From NCBI GenBank assembly GCA_030429565.1, contig JAUIFE010000001.1:620001-684000 (forward strand): 64,000 nt of DNA, in the 5' to 3' direction. Shown here in pieces: positions 43,184-53,372 of this stretch (its first letter is position 1; every line of letters starts with the position of its first letter). Under the pieces are notes generated by a model. The model ran no database searches, was not told the origin of the DNA, and saw only the letters and a list, made by a program, of their open reading frames with translations. Both the position numbers and the translations under genes were made by a program. The stretch is from Holophagae bacterium (GTDB lineage Bacteria; Acidobacteriota; Holophagae; Acanthopleuribacterales; Acanthopleuribacteraceae).

Positions 43184-46100
43184 CTAGCCCGCATTTTGTG
43201 AGGACTCGGCAAGACGCGGCAAGACAACCTGAAAGACGGCGCCTTTGCCACGGCCGGGACTGCTGACGCTAATGCGCCCGCCCATGTCGCTCAAAGCATT
43301 GGCGCTGTGGTGCAAACTCAGGCCAAAAGCGCCTTCCTTGGTGGTAAATCCGTCAAAAAAGACCTTGTCGACATGGTCCGCCTCAATGCCGCAACCATTA
43401 TCACGCATGGTAAACGACACCGAACCGCTATCGCTGTCCAATTCCAATTCCAGCCATTTATCGGCACGGGGCAAACCGTCCATCGCTTCACAAGCGTTGC
43501 GACACAAACTAATCACCACCTGCACCAGCTTGGCACGCTGCACGCGCACCAACCCACCGGCACTGCCTTTTCGAATGACACGCACCTGTTCGCTGTCGAA
43601 ATAGGAACGCTGCAATTCAAGCGCGTCGGCAATGAAGTCGTCGAGCGATAATTCTTCCCAAAAAACCTGACCTTGAACGTACTCGCGCTGATTGGCGAGG
43701 ATACTCTGCAAGTGATCCAGTTGCGTACAAACGGCCTGATTCTCCTTGGCCAACGCTTTCATTTGCCGGCCAATTTTCTCGCTAACAGCCTGTAGATATT
43801 CGGGTAAACGCCGCGCGCGCTCATCCTCGGCCACAAAACGCGCCCAGTCGTCGCGGTTCTCCCAACAAAGGTCGTACAGCTTGGCCAACATGTCGTGCGG
43901 CCGCCGATCCTCCAACAACCGGGTACTCAACATGGTGGCGGTGTTAATCGTGTTGAGGTGGTTGCCGACGTTGTGCAGCACGTTGGCGGCGATTTCAGCC
44001 ATGCCGGCCTGGTGCGCCATTTCCAACAAATCACGGGAGCGGCGATGCACGCGCGATTCCAGATCGCGATTGGTTTCGTCCAACTCACGCGTCACCGCCA
44101 GTAAGTGGAGGTGCAGGCGAATGCGCGGCACCAACTCACTGCGCGAGATCGGTTTGACCAGGTAATCGTTGGCGCCGGCGGCAAAACCCTCAACCAAGTC
44201 ACCGACCTGGTTCTTGGCGGTTAATAGCAAAACCGGTAGGGCCTCGGGCGCGAAGTTTTGACGAATGCGGCGGCAGGTCTCAAAACCATTCATGTCGGGC
44301 ATCATGACATCGAGCAATACCATGTCGTAAGGCACATCGCCGTTGAGTTTGGCTAGCCCCGTCGCGCCCGAATCGGCCTCGTCCAAAGCATATTGGTCCA
44401 GCGACAAATAGTTGAGCAGCACCTGACGGTTGACGAGCTCGTCGTCGACCACGAGGATGCGGTAATTTTGGCGCTCACGGTGACCACGCACCACCTGCAA
44501 CCATTCGGCACGTTCCGCCTCAAAGCCGCCCAAATCGCGAATCGGCAAAATTTCAGCGGCGTATTCAGCTTCCACCACCCGTTGAATAATCGGCTCATAG
44601 GCCGTCGCCGGCGCCATCTCGCCATCACCCAAAGGCAATGAAAAGGCAAAGGTGGAACCCAAACCGAGATCGGAATCGACGCGAATGGTCCCGCCGTGGA
44701 GCGCCACCAATTGACGTGTGATCGACAAACCCAAACCGCTGCCGCCGGAACGACGACTGTCGGAAAGGTCGACGCGCTGAAAAGATTCAAAAATTTTGTC
44801 GCGGTGCTCAGGCGCGATGCCGATGCCGGTATCCGCAACCGTCACCCAGATCTGTTGATCGCGCTGTTCGGCGTCGAGCGTGACACGACCTGAATCGGTG
44901 AACTTGACAGCATTGCCGACCAAATTAAACAGGATCTGCTGCAGGCGCGACTCATCAGCTTCAACCGGATGCAAATCGCGGGGAATTTGATTCTCAAGCT
45001 GGAGTTTTTTGTTACCCACCAAGGGTTTGATGATGCCCAGCACCATTTCAACCTGGGTAAACAGGTCCAGGCTTTGCAGCCGCAACTGGATCTCGCGCGA
45101 TTTGAGCTGCGATAAATCGAGAATGTCATTCACCAAATTGGAGAGCCGTGCCCCACTGGTCACAATCATTTTGAGGTTGCGCACGGCGGGGTCGGGTAAA
45201 CGACCGGCGGCGCCCTCAATCAACGACTGGGCAATCCCGACCATGCCGTTAATCGGGGTACGCAATTCGTGCGAAGTCCCGGCCAAAAAGCCGTCCTTCA
45301 AGCGATCAACCTCGCGCAACTGCTGGTTGAGCTTGCGTTCCCAGCGAAGTTTCTCGGCTTGAATGCGCCACAGTGCCAGTAACATGGCGGCAACAAACAG
45401 GGTGTACCCCAAATAGGCCAACGGCGAAAACCAGGGCACGGGTTTCACATCGAGTGTTAACACCGTACCCGCCTCGTTCCAAACATCGTCGTTGTTTGAA
45501 CCCTGCACATGCAGTTGATATTGCCCGGGATCGAGGTTGGTTAAGGTAATCTCGCGTTTAGCGCCCAGTTCAATCCATTCTTTGTCAAAACCCTCGAGCT
45601 TGTACTTGTAGCGGTTGCGCTCAGAACGGGTCATATCGAGCGCGGCAACCTCAAGCGTCACGACGCGGTCGTCGTAAGCCAAACTAACCTGATCGGCGTA
45701 GGCGATATCGCGCGCCAAGCTCACTTCGCGGTAGTACTTCTTGAAGCTGGTGAACACCACCGGCGGTAGGTGCGGGTTAAGCAGCACGTCTTGCGGGTCA
45801 AAACAAACCAAGCCGTTGAGCCCACCGAAGAACAAGCGGCCACCGAAGTTGGAAAAGGACGCCCCGGGATTAAAACGGTTTACGCGCAAGCCGGAAGCAC
45901 CGTGAAACAGGCGCACGGAATCACCATCTGGGTCGAGTTGCACCAAACCTCGCGACGTGCTTAACCACAACATCCCCTCGGTATCTTCTTCGATAGCCAA
46001 AACCTGTACCCGACCCACCCGGTCGCGGAAACGCGTATCGGGACGAACCCCCAAGGTGGCGGTGTCCCAACGATCAAGACCAACAGCGGTGCCAACCCAG

Positions 46101-47836
46101 AGGTCACCGTCGCGAGATTGAGCCAAGGCCGTGATGCGATTGTGACTCAGGGTAAACGAATCGCCCTTGGACGCGCGAAAGTTGAGGAAACGCGAGGGTT
46201 TTTGGTACAGCACCAAACCAGCCCCGTCGGTACCGATCCACAGCCGACCATCGCGGTCCTCGAAGAACACGGTCGCCTCGGCGGCGGGAAATTGGTTGGC
46301 GAGGTTGGGATCGGGTGCAAAGCGACGAAAGCGAAAGGTTTGGGGGTTGAGGCGATCGATGCCGTGATTGGGACCGCCGCGCAAAGCGATCCAAATGTAA
46401 CCGTCGCGATCTTGATACAGGGCACTGATATCGTGGAAACTGGTTCCGCGTTCGGGCGCAACGGGAAAACGGCGAAAGGTTTGGGTCGCCGGCTGGAAAA
46501 GGTTGAGGCCGCCACCCTCGGTCCCAAGCCAGATACGGCCATTGCGGTCCTCCAACAAGGCGCGCACCAGATTGTTGGAAAGCGAGCGCTCATCGTTGGG
46601 ATCGTAGGTATAAAACCGGTCCATCGTCAGATCCGACCCGCCAACGGCAAGACCGCGATAGGTGCCAATCCAAAGCTGCTGGTCGGCATCGATCAACACC
46701 GACAAAACATTGCTGTCGGGTAATGAGGCGGGATCCGCCGGATCGTGGATGTAGTGCTCGAAATACTGCAAGCGGCGGTTGAATTTACTGACACCGGCGC
46801 GCTCGTCGCCAATCCACATGACACCGGCCCGATCTTCATAAATGACACGCACCTGGTTGCCGGCAAGACTGCTGGGCAATTCCTCACGGTGGCGGTAATT
46901 GAAAAAGGTTTGGGTTTCCGGGACAAATCGATACAAGCCGGAATCGCCGGTGCCGAACCACAGCGTTTCCGAGCGATCTTCAAACAGCGAACCCACCCAC
47001 AATTGGTGGGGCTCGAGATTGGCGGGCTTCACAACCTGAAAGCGCGTAAAGCGGCCGACGGCGGGATCAAAACGGTCAAGGCCGCCGCTATTATTGGCGC
47101 ACCAAATCATGCCGCGACTGTCGAGCAACAGATCGTTGAGATCGTTGTAGGCCAGGCTAAAGGGATTGTCGGCCTCGTGCTGATAGTGATGAACCTCGCC
47201 AGTCAACCGATCCAAGGCAATTAAACCCTGCTCACAAGCCAACCACAGAGTCCCCTGTAAATCCTCGACCATGTCGCGCACCATGGCGCCACCCAAAGAA
47301 ACCGGTACCGGCGACAAACGCGCCCCAACTTGATCGGTGACGGGGCAGCGCCACAAGCCGCGCCCTTTGGTACCGACCAGCAAGTCGCCGTCGCTGGTAA
47401 ATAGCAAAGCGGTAATCGCGGTTTGCAGCGACAAGCCAGACGTGGCCCCGACCACCGGTACTTGCGAGAAACGACGGGTAGGTGGATCAAAAACATGGAG
47501 GCGCCCACCTTGGGTCCCAACCCATAAACGCCCCTCCCGATCCTCGGCCACGGCGGTGACGCCGTCGGGCTCGCCGCCATGGGAGACAGGGACGGCGATG
47601 TTGACAAACTGGTAGCCGTCAAAACGGCTCAGGCCGATTTCGTGACCAAACCACAAAAAACCCTTGCGGTCTTGATGAATGGTGGTGATGCCGTTGCCCG
47701 CCAGCCCCAGAGACTGATCCAACCGCGTAAACTCAACATTTTTGTTTTGGGCCGGTGCAAGGGTGAGCCACGCGGAACAGACGACCGCCAGCCAAACCCA
47801 CAACCCCTTGGTTGTGCCCCATCGCACAATCTGCAC
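43184..47836 (-). CDS. Giant hybrid sensor: two-component propeller-Y_Y_Y-TM-HisKA-HATPase-REC-second kinase core
   Basis: 1550 residues. GTG start at 47836 with AGGGGG five bases upstream, then a signal peptide/anchor. Residues about 35-700 are repeated Reg_prop blades (for example DRKGFLWFGHEIGLSRFDGY; EDRNGRIWLGTEGGGLNLF), then a Y_Y_Y domain, a membrane segment (LAYLGYTLFVAAMLLALW), HisKA with GTSHELRTPINGMVG, ATPase with NLVGNAVKF, DTGIGI and GGSGLGL, and REC with LLDVMMPDMNG. After the REC there is a second kinase core with NVLHNVGNHLNTI, CRNACEAMDG, DNGCGIE and GAFGLSLHH. The periplasmic part likely senses an extracellular, perhaps carbohydrate-like, ligand as in related hybrid systems. 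Confidence 0.93.
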   Translation of the reverse strand: MQIVRWGTTKGLWVWLAVVCSAWLTLAPAQNKNVEFTRLDQSLGLAGNGITTIHQDRKGFLWFGHEIGLSRFDGYQFVNIAVPVSHGGEPDGVTAVAEDREGRLWVGTQGGRLHVFDPPTRRFSQVPVVGATSGLSLQTAITALLFTSDGDLLVGTKGRGLWRCPVTDQVGARLSPVPVSLGGAMVRDMVEDLQGTLWLACEQGLIALDRLTGEVHHYQHEADNPFSLAYNDLNDLLLDSRGMIWCANNSGGLDRFDPAVGRFTRFQVVKPANLEPHQLWVGSLFEDRSETLWFGTGDSGLYRFVPETQTFFNYRHREELPSSLAGNQVRVIYEDRAGVMWIGDERAGVSKFNRRLQYFEHYIHDPADPASLPDSNVLSVLIDADQQLWIGTYRGLAVGGSDLTMDRFYTYDPNDERSLSNNLVRALLEDRNGRIWLGTEGGGLNLFQPATQTFRRFPVAPERGTSFHDISALYQDRDGYIWIALRGGPNHGIDRLNPQTFRFRRFAPDPNLANQFPAAEATVFFEDRDGRLWIGTDGAGLVLYQKPSRFLNFRASKGDSFTLSHNRITALAQSRDGDLWVGTAVGLDRWDTATLGVRPDTRFRDRVGRVQVLAIEEDTEGMLWLSTSRGLVQLDPDGDSVRLFHGASGLRVNRFNPGASFSNFGGRLFFGGLNGLVCFDPQDVLLNPHLPPVVFTSFKKYYREVSLARDIAYADQVSLAYDDRVVTLEVAALDMTRSERNRYKYKLEGFDKEWIELGAKREITLTNLDPGQYQLHVQGSNNDDVWNEAGTVLTLDVKPVPWFSPLAYLGYTLFVAAMLLALWRIQAEKLRWERKLNQQLREVDRLKDGFLAGTSHELRTPINGMVGIAQSLIEGAAGRLPDPAVRNLKMIVTSGARLSNLVNDILDLSQLKSREIQLRLQSLDLFTQVEMVLGIIKPLVGNKKLQLENQIPRDLHPVEADESRLQQILFNLVGNAVKFTDSGRVTLDAEQRDQQIWVTVADTGIGIAPEHRDKIFESFQRVDLSDSRRSGGSGLGLSITRQLVALHGGTIRVDSDLGLGSTFAFSLPLGDGEMAPATAYEPIIQRVVEAEYAAEILPIRDLGGFEAERAEWLQVVRGHRERQNYRILVVDDELVNRQVLLNYLSLDQYALDEADSGATGLAKLNGDVPYDMVLLDVMMPDMNGFETCRRIRQNFAPEALPVLLLTAKNQVGDLVEGFAAGANDYLVKPISRSELVPRIRLHLHLLAVTRELDETNRDLESRVHRRSRDLLEMAHQAGMAEIAANVLHNVGNHLNTINTATMLSTRLLEDRRPHDMLAKLYDLCWENRDDWARFVAEDERARRLPEYLQAVSEKIGRQMKALAKENQAVCTQLDHLQSILANQREYVQGQVFWEELSLDDFIADALELQRSYFDSEQVRVIRKGSAGGLVRVQRAKLVQVVISLCRNACEAMDGLPRADKWLELELDSDSGSVSFTMRDNGCGIEADHVDKVFFDGFTTKEGAFGLSLHHSANALSDMGGRISVSSPGRGKGAVFQVVLPRLAESSQNAG

Positions 47837-48053
47837 CCCTGCCCCCTAGGCCTGACCACGATGATGAGGCCCGACACCCATCGCGACAGAGGCCTGGCCA
47901 CGGTGCAATTGACTTGCACAGCGGTTACAAAAAAAGAAAATTGGGCGAAAACGGAGCGAGCTGATCATGAGTGTGACCTGTACAGCGGAACGCCAAACGG
48001 CAATGGGTCTCGACGAAGAAAGCAAGACACGAGGCGGTATCGCACCACCAACC

Positions 48054-48368
48054 TTAAAGCTTGCCGAGACGATCTTGAATGCGATGCCAAAGCGCCTCGG
48101 CGGCGTCCTCGAATTGATCCCACGCCTCTACTGCAACATCGGCCAAATTGTGGAAGTCTAAACGTGCTTCTTGGAGATGTTGTTCGAGGTGGTCGATGCT
48201 ATCGTGCTGCAGCATTTCGCGGGCGTCTGACGCTTGCGCTTTTAGTTCCGTCAATGCCTGTTCAAGCTCTTGAATCTTGGCTTCCAATTGCTCGAGTTGC
48301 ACCTCTTTTCCCCGACGGGTCTCACGATTGAAATGGGGATGCGTCGTCGTGATTTCCGGATCAGTCAT
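48054..48368 (-). CDS. Small coiled-coil protein, unknown
   Basis: 104 residues starting at 48368, with GGAGAT before the ATG. The middle (KEVQLEQLEAKIQELEQALTEL) has heptad leucines and is a clear coiled coil; the rest is acidic and helical. No signal peptide. It lies 108 bases after the Na/Pi cotransporter gene in the same direction and could share its transcript. Function unknown. Confidence 0.7.
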   Translation of the reverse strand: MTDPEITTTHPHFNRETRRGKEVQLEQLEAKIQELEQALTELKAQASDAREMLQHDSIDHLEQHLQEARLDFHNLADVAVEAWDQFEDAAEALWHRIQDRLGKL

Positions 48369-48476
48369 GGGTACATCTCCAAAACAACAAGGGTGCACAT
48401 GAGATGAGAACAGCGCAGTGTCGTCGTTTTCCAAAACGCCGCGCAACAGTCTTTTTCGGCATGGCGGGATCGGTGC

Positions 48477-49679
48477 TTAGAATAACATCGAAATGCCCAT
48501 GCAAATCAGTGGGATCACGAAAAAGACAACGATGATGTAAGCAATCGCCAACGCTTTGCGTTCCGCCGCAATTTCAGCCATTTTTTCCGCACCGATAATC
48601 GGCAAATTACGCAAAAAGGGAATGCTGTAGATCATAATAACGGCAAAGGTGTTGTACAGCATATGGACCAGCGCAATCTCTAAAGCGTATACAGCCAGCG
48701 AGCCGGAAATCGCCGTCGCCGCCAGCAGGGCCGTGATCGTGGTGCCAATGTTGGCGCCAAGGGTGAAGGGGTAGATTTCTTTGAGCCCAAATACGCCGCT
48801 CCCCGCAAGCGGAACGGCCAAACTGGTGGTCGTCGAGGAGCTCTGCACAAACACGGTCACCACCGTACCGGAGAAAATGCCGGCCATGGGTCCACGACCA
48901 ATGGCGGCGTGCAACATGGATTTGGCGCGACCAACCATTACTTTTTTGAGCAATTTTCCCATAAAGTAGATCGAACCGAAAATCAGGACGATGCCAATCA
49001 CAATCATGACAATCCCGCCAAAGGGATCGGGAAGCCCCGACAACAGCGATTGCAACCCACCGGTCAAGGGTTTCGTGGCGGCTTTCATAAAGTTAAACGA
49101 ACCCGTGTCGAGATTGCCGGTGCCGGAGAGCAAGCGGGAAAGGTAAAGCGACACGTGGCCGAGCATGCCGGTAAAAATCTCGAGCGGCAAGAAGATGAGG
49201 ACCGCTAACAGGTTAAAAAAGTCGTGGATGGTGGCGGCCGAAAAAGCACGGCGAAACTCTTGTTTTTCACCAATGTGGCCCAAGCTCACCAAAGTATTGG
49301 TGACGGTGGTGCCGATATTGGCGCCCATGATCATGGGAATTGCGGTGGAGACCGGCAGGCCGCCCGCAACCAAGCCGACAATCACCGAGGTCACGGTGCT
49401 GGACGACTGGACCAACGCGGTCCCCAAGGTACCCATTAACAAACCCATAAACGGGTTGGTCGCAAACTGGAACAGGGCTTCGGCGCCTTCTTTACCGCCG
49501 GCGGCCCACTTAAACCCGCTGCCGATGGTTCCGACCGCGACGAGGAGTAAATAGACAAGAAAGACAATGGCAAACCAAGAACCGATCCCGGTTGACTGAC
49601 CACTGTCGCCGGCTAGCGAATGGTCATCCATGTCGACATGACCAGGTGGGGGTGAAGTAGAAACGTGAGACTGATTCAC
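48477..49679 (-). CDS. Na+/phosphate cotransporter, PF02690 family
   Basis: 400 residues with about eight membrane segments and two inverted repeats, each with the QSSS motif: GTALVQSSSTVTS and TVFVQSSSTTTS, each followed by GANIGTT. These match the NptA/SLC34 type sodium-dependent phosphate transporters. No C-terminal PhoU-like part. GTG start at 49679 with GGGAGC eight bases before. Imports (or, in some bacteria, exports) phosphate across the inner membrane. Confidence 0.9.
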   Translation of the reverse strand: MNQSHVSTSPPPGHVDMDDHSLAGDSGQSTGIGSWFAIVFLVYLLLVAVGTIGSGFKWAAGGKEGAEALFQFATNPFMGLLMGTLGTALVQSSSTVTSVIVGLVAGGLPVSTAIPMIMGANIGTTVTNTLVSLGHIGEKQEFRRAFSAATIHDFFNLLAVLIFLPLEIFTGMLGHVSLYLSRLLSGTGNLDTGSFNFMKAATKPLTGGLQSLLSGLPDPFGGIVMIVIGIVLIFGSIYFMGKLLKKVMVGRAKSMLHAAIGRGPMAGIFSGTVVTVFVQSSSTTTSLAVPLAGSGVFGLKEIYPFTLGANIGTTITALLAATAISGSLAVYALEIALVHMLYNTFAVIMIYSIPFLRNLPIIGAEKMAEIAAERKALAIAYIIVVFFVIPLICMGISMLF

Positions 49680-50257
49680 GGGGGTTGCTCCCGAACAGAA
49701 ATTCCGGCCCAGCCTAACTGAGGCACGTAAAGATTAAACCGAATGAAGCGAAGAAAGAAGGTGGGTTTTCGTGGCTTTTTGGTGAGTTTTCTGTGAGAAT
49801 CTCACACAAACCCAACACAACCCCTCTGAGTGGACCAAGCACAGTCGGCGCGACCTGCGCAAACAACCGCGACCGAGGCGCACGGAGGCCATGGCGGCGT
49901 TCTGGGTTGAAAAACCACATGATGCTTTGTCGCATTTTTCTCCGAACCGACACACAACGTCTAAAAAGCTCTTTTCCAAACACCTTCATACGAAAGCAGC
50001 ACCATCAAGGTGTGCCGATAAGGGTTGTTGCGTGATTCGGTTGCTGTTAAAAAGAATTGTAAAAAGCCACTTCGACGACCAAAGCGAAACGCTACGTCGC
50101 CGTCGGACAAAGGCCGTAAATCTTACCAAATTCTCTAAAAAAGGCGACTGTAATTTTCGGAGAATCTACCCGTAATTAACAGCTCTGCTCACTTATTACC
50201 AAACGGCCTCAGGTCGCGCGACAAACCATCGCCAAAAAGCATCCCGCCGACAATGCC
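49680..50257. other. Intergenic, no gene seen
   Basis: 578 bases upstream of the Na/Pi cotransporter. A 91-codon minus-strand frame at 49714-49989 has no ribosome-binding site and no motif. The promoter of the transporter should be here, but no clear consensus was found. Confidence 0.45.
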
Positions 50258-51469
50258 TTAAAAACCGGCGTCCTGCACCCACTGCAGACTCTGCATATAA
50301 TGCGACCCCAACTGTTTAACATCGTAGCCGGCCTTTTCACCCCATTCTTCACAGGTGTGCCAGTCACCTTGTTCGTAGGCCAGGACCGTTTCCAACACGG
50401 CACGATGCAAACCGCCACCGCGCCGCAGCAGCGCCTTTTTCATCTCTTTGACCAAAGGTATTTCCAACATAATTTCCATCAAGGGTCGATCGAGCAGCAC
50501 ATCGATGACAGTGAACAAACCCATCAAAAAAAATTCCGAGCGCTGCGCTTCGCGACCCAGATCGAGGGCGACGGACTCGCACATACGCGCCCGCACGGCC
50601 GCCGTCTTCATCAGCTCGAAGGGTTTGTCCTCGGCCATCGTCGACAAGGACAGCAGGGTCGCCCACTTCTTGACCTCGACTTCGCCGATGAGTACCAAAG
50701 CATGGCGAATCGACTGAATTTGGTTGCGCAGCGCAAAAAAGGCCGAGTTAATGTATCGCAACAACTTGTAACTCAAAGCCAAATCCTGGGAGATCAACTT
50801 CTCCAGGCGTGCGAAATCGATTTCCGGTTTATGGATCTCTTTAATGAGTTGGAGGTAAACCAAACGATTGCCAACCAAGTTACGGCGACTGAGAATGGTG
50901 GGTCGGCAAAAGAAGTAACCTTGAAAATAATGAAAACCCATGTCGAGGGCGGCACAAAAGTCGTCTTCGGTTTCAAGCTTTTCGGCCAAGAGACGTTTTT
51001 GGTAGGGTTCCAAGCGCGCGACCAAGGCCGCGCATTCTTCACGCGACATGGCACGCCAATCGATTTTAATAATAGAAGCGAGATCGATCAGCGGTGACAT
51101 CTCTTCGCGGAAAATAAAGTCGTCCAAGGCCAGCGTGAAGCCTTTGTCTTTGAGCCGCGCGCACGCGGCAATCACCTCGTCATCGGGCTCGACGTGCTCA
51201 AGAATCTCGAGAACCACATCATGGCGCGGCATAATTCCGGCATGACCGCGCACCAACATCTCGCGGGTCACATTAACGAAGGCCTTTTTACCGCCGGCTA
51301 TTTTGTCGAACCCGAACAAAAAAGTACTGTCGGCAATGACGCGCGTGGCGGCTTCGTTGACATCGTGGTGGCTGAAGAAATTGGCGAGCCCGTCACGAAA
51401 CAACAACTCGTAACCAAAAACCGAACGGTCACGGCGAAAAATCGGCTGACGGGCGATGAAAATTTCCAT
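50258..51469 (-). CDS. EAL-HDOD protein (YuxH/CdgJ-like)
   Basis: 403 residues. N-terminal EAL-like domain: GYELLFRDG in place of the EAL signature, FVNVTREML, LEILEH, LALDDF, IKIDW, AEKLE and FQGYFFCRP; then a C-terminal HDOD domain (about 200-395: LISQDLALSYKLLRYINSA, SIRHALVLIG). Such proteins act in c-di-GMP-linked control of motility and surface behaviour; whether this one is catalytic cannot be told from sequence alone because the first motif reads ELL. ATG at 51469 with GGAGC upstream. Divergent from the HTH regulator gene. Confidence 0.9.
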   Translation of the reverse strand: MEIFIARQPIFRRDRSVFGYELLFRDGLANFFSHHDVNEAATRVIADSTFLFGFDKIAGGKKAFVNVTREMLVRGHAGIMPRHDVVLEILEHVEPDDEVIAACARLKDKGFTLALDDFIFREEMSPLIDLASIIKIDWRAMSREECAALVARLEPYQKRLLAEKLETEDDFCAALDMGFHYFQGYFFCRPTILSRRNLVGNRLVYLQLIKEIHKPEIDFARLEKLISQDLALSYKLLRYINSAFFALRNQIQSIRHALVLIGEVEVKKWATLLSLSTMAEDKPFELMKTAAVRARMCESVALDLGREAQRSEFFLMGLFTVIDVLLDRPLMEIMLEIPLVKEMKKALLRRGGGLHRAVLETVLAYEQGDWHTCEEWGEKAGYDVKQLGSHYMQSLQWVQDAGF

Positions 51470-51650
51470 GGCGGCGCAGCTCCAAGGCAGAACGTGGGCG
51501 ATAGACGGTTGGCAATCGAGAGAACGACGGCCTATAGGTTAAAATGTTTTGCCAAACGAAGATAGGGTTTGCCGCACACAGCGATGGATTTGGTGACAAA
51601 AGCCGCGGGCCGGAGCCCGACAAAAGACTTCACGCACCGGCGCGGGCCGG

Positions 51651-51656
51651 CTATAG
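51651..51656 (+). promoter_or_regulatory. Putative -10 box of the HTH regulator gene
   Basis: TATAGT lies about 37 bases before the ATG at 51693. No clear -35 box is visible, so this is tentative. Confidence 0.3.
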
Positions 51657-51692
51657 TGGGGCATCACCCAAACGCGCTGAGAGGATGCCCTT

Positions 51693-52430
51693 ATGAGTCA
51701 AACCGCGCAACTGCTCCAGGCCCTGAAACAAACGATTCGCGCTCGCGGCTTAACCTATCGCGATGTCGCCGGCCGTGTCGGTATCAGTGAATCCAGTCTC
51801 AAACGCTGGTTTTCCGACCAATCGGTCACCTTGAAACGCCTGGAAGACATCTGCAACGTCCTCGAAATCAACATCTTGGAACTCGCCAAACTTACCGACA
51901 TGTATAAAGCGGAAAAGGTTGGCCGGTTGACCCTCGAACAGGAAGAACAGTTGGCGGCCGATCCCCAATTGCTCTCTTACTTTTATTTATTGATCAACTC
52001 CTACACACCGGATTCGATTCGTCGCGAGTTCGAGGTGGACGACCTCTCGGAACTACGCTTCCTTACCCACCTAGATCGCATGGGTCTGATCGAACTCCAT
52101 CCTGGCAACCGCGTTCGCCTGCGCTGCTCGCGTATCATTGAATGGCGCGAGGGCGGCCCGGTACGACGCGCCTACGAAACCATGGTCAAAAACGAATTCC
52201 TTCACGACGACTTCGCCGAAGCCAACGCACGCCTCCAATTCTGTACCGGCGAACTGTCCGACGCATCGTTACAGCTTCTGGATCGCCAAGTCACCAAATT
52301 GGTTCAAGCCTTCAACGACCTAACCGAAGGCGACCTCAAAGAGCCAAGCGACAACAAACGCGGCGTGGGCCTGATGATCGGCTTCCGCCCTTGGGTCTTC
52401 TCGCTCTTCACGAAGCGGAAACAAGACTAA
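51693..52430 (+). CDS. HTH (Cro/C1-type) transcriptional regulator
   Basis: 245 residues. Residues 8-62 form an XRE-type helix-turn-helix: LTYRDVAGRVGISESSLKRW and the following LKRLEDICNVLEINILEL. The C-terminal two thirds (SYFYLLINSYTPDSIRREF, LRFLTHLDRMGLIELHPGNR) look like a winged-helix or ligand-binding part but match no family I know. ATG preceded by GAGAGG. It may regulate itself or the divergent EAL-HDOD gene. Confidence 0.85.
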   Translation: MSQTAQLLQALKQTIRARGLTYRDVAGRVGISESSLKRWFSDQSVTLKRLEDICNVLEINILELAKLTDMYKAEKVGRLTLEQEEQLAADPQLLSYFYLLINSYTPDSIRREFEVDDLSELRFLTHLDRMGLIELHPGNRVRLRCSRIIEWREGGPVRRAYETMVKNEFLHDDFAEANARLQFCTGELSDASLQLLDRQVTKLVQAFNDLTEGDLKEPSDNKRGVGLMIGFRPWVFSLFTKRKQD

Positions 52431-53372
52431 CGCGCGGGCTCTCCTGCGCTCAAGCCACCCATGGCAGCGCGTTGCTCCTCAAAAAAATAAAGGAAAGGCC
52501 ATGAGCGGCCAGGCCCTTGATTCCCGGGTTTCACCCGACGGAAGAAGCCGTCACGCCGAAAGCGCGGGACCGTAGCGGCTCACTTGAGTGATCGCAATCG
52601 GGTCACATTTCGGCCCGGGCCTGCCTGGGTAAGAAGGGCGACCGGGCTTTCACGCCTATTGTTTGCGGCGACCGCCTCGGAAAAATTGGCGCGCGGCTTT
52701 GGTCGTCTGCTGCCATACTTATTAGCGCGATGGGTTGGTGTGCGGTATCCCATTGGACCCTTTCCGCGGTGAAGAAACTTTGTTGGGCGCGCAGTTGCCG
52801 TCTTCTTTTTTGCGCATGGGCGCGCTGTGGGTAGCCGCTAGGTTTCCGCCTCTTTTGCAGCTTTTTTCATACCGGGAACAAACCTAAATGAGCCCTTCGC
52901 ACAAGCCCTGGGAGATTGCACCAAATTATGTGTACCTGTAACGATGTTTCAAGGCGGTCGAAGCGCGCATCGGAGCCCCGTTAGGGTCGCCCCCAAAAGA
53001 GACCGATCGAAACGCGCAAATTTGCAAGGTGAACATGCGATTGATCCCGCGCGCCAATTCTTCCAAGGCGGTAGCGGCTAAGCACAGAAGGAAAAGGCGA
53101 GGCCGCCCTTCCTACCCAGCCAAGGCTGGGACGAAATGTGGCCCAAGCGGCACCAGCCCAAGAGCGCGCCATTCCGCCCACGCTTTCGAAGCAACGGCTT
53201 CTTCCGCCGGGCGGAACCGGCAACCGAGGGCGGCAAAGCCTAGCGCCTTTCCTGACAGGGTGTTTCTGTAACAACGCGGGACCAAGCCTGGATAAAAAAC
53301 AGCAAACCCAGCGCGCCCCAGCCTCTGAGGCGGCACCAAAAAGCAAAAGGGCACAAAACCCAATCGCCCTTC
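52431..53372. other. 940-base GC-rich region without a convincing gene
   Basis: Frames of 60-120 codons exist on both strands, but they overlap one another, lack ribosome-binding sites and are rich in Arg, Gly and Pro. Visible structures are small inverted repeats (for example CCCAGCC/GGCTGGG near 53118-53134). No tRNA, RNase P, tmRNA or riboswitch core motif was found. Confidence 0.5.
53345..53371 (-). terminator. Terminator of the thioredoxin-TPR gene
   Basis: On the minus strand AAGGGC (53371-53366) pairs with GCCCTT (53352-53347) around a 13-base loop, followed by TTGCTTTTT. It begins directly after the stop codon at 53373. Confidence 0.6.

Noticed and set aside
52981..53363. Overlapping minus-strand frames before the thioredoxin-TPR terminator
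   Set aside because: Two frames of similar length overlap each other, neither has a ribosome-binding site, and composition is that of GC-rich non-coding DNA.
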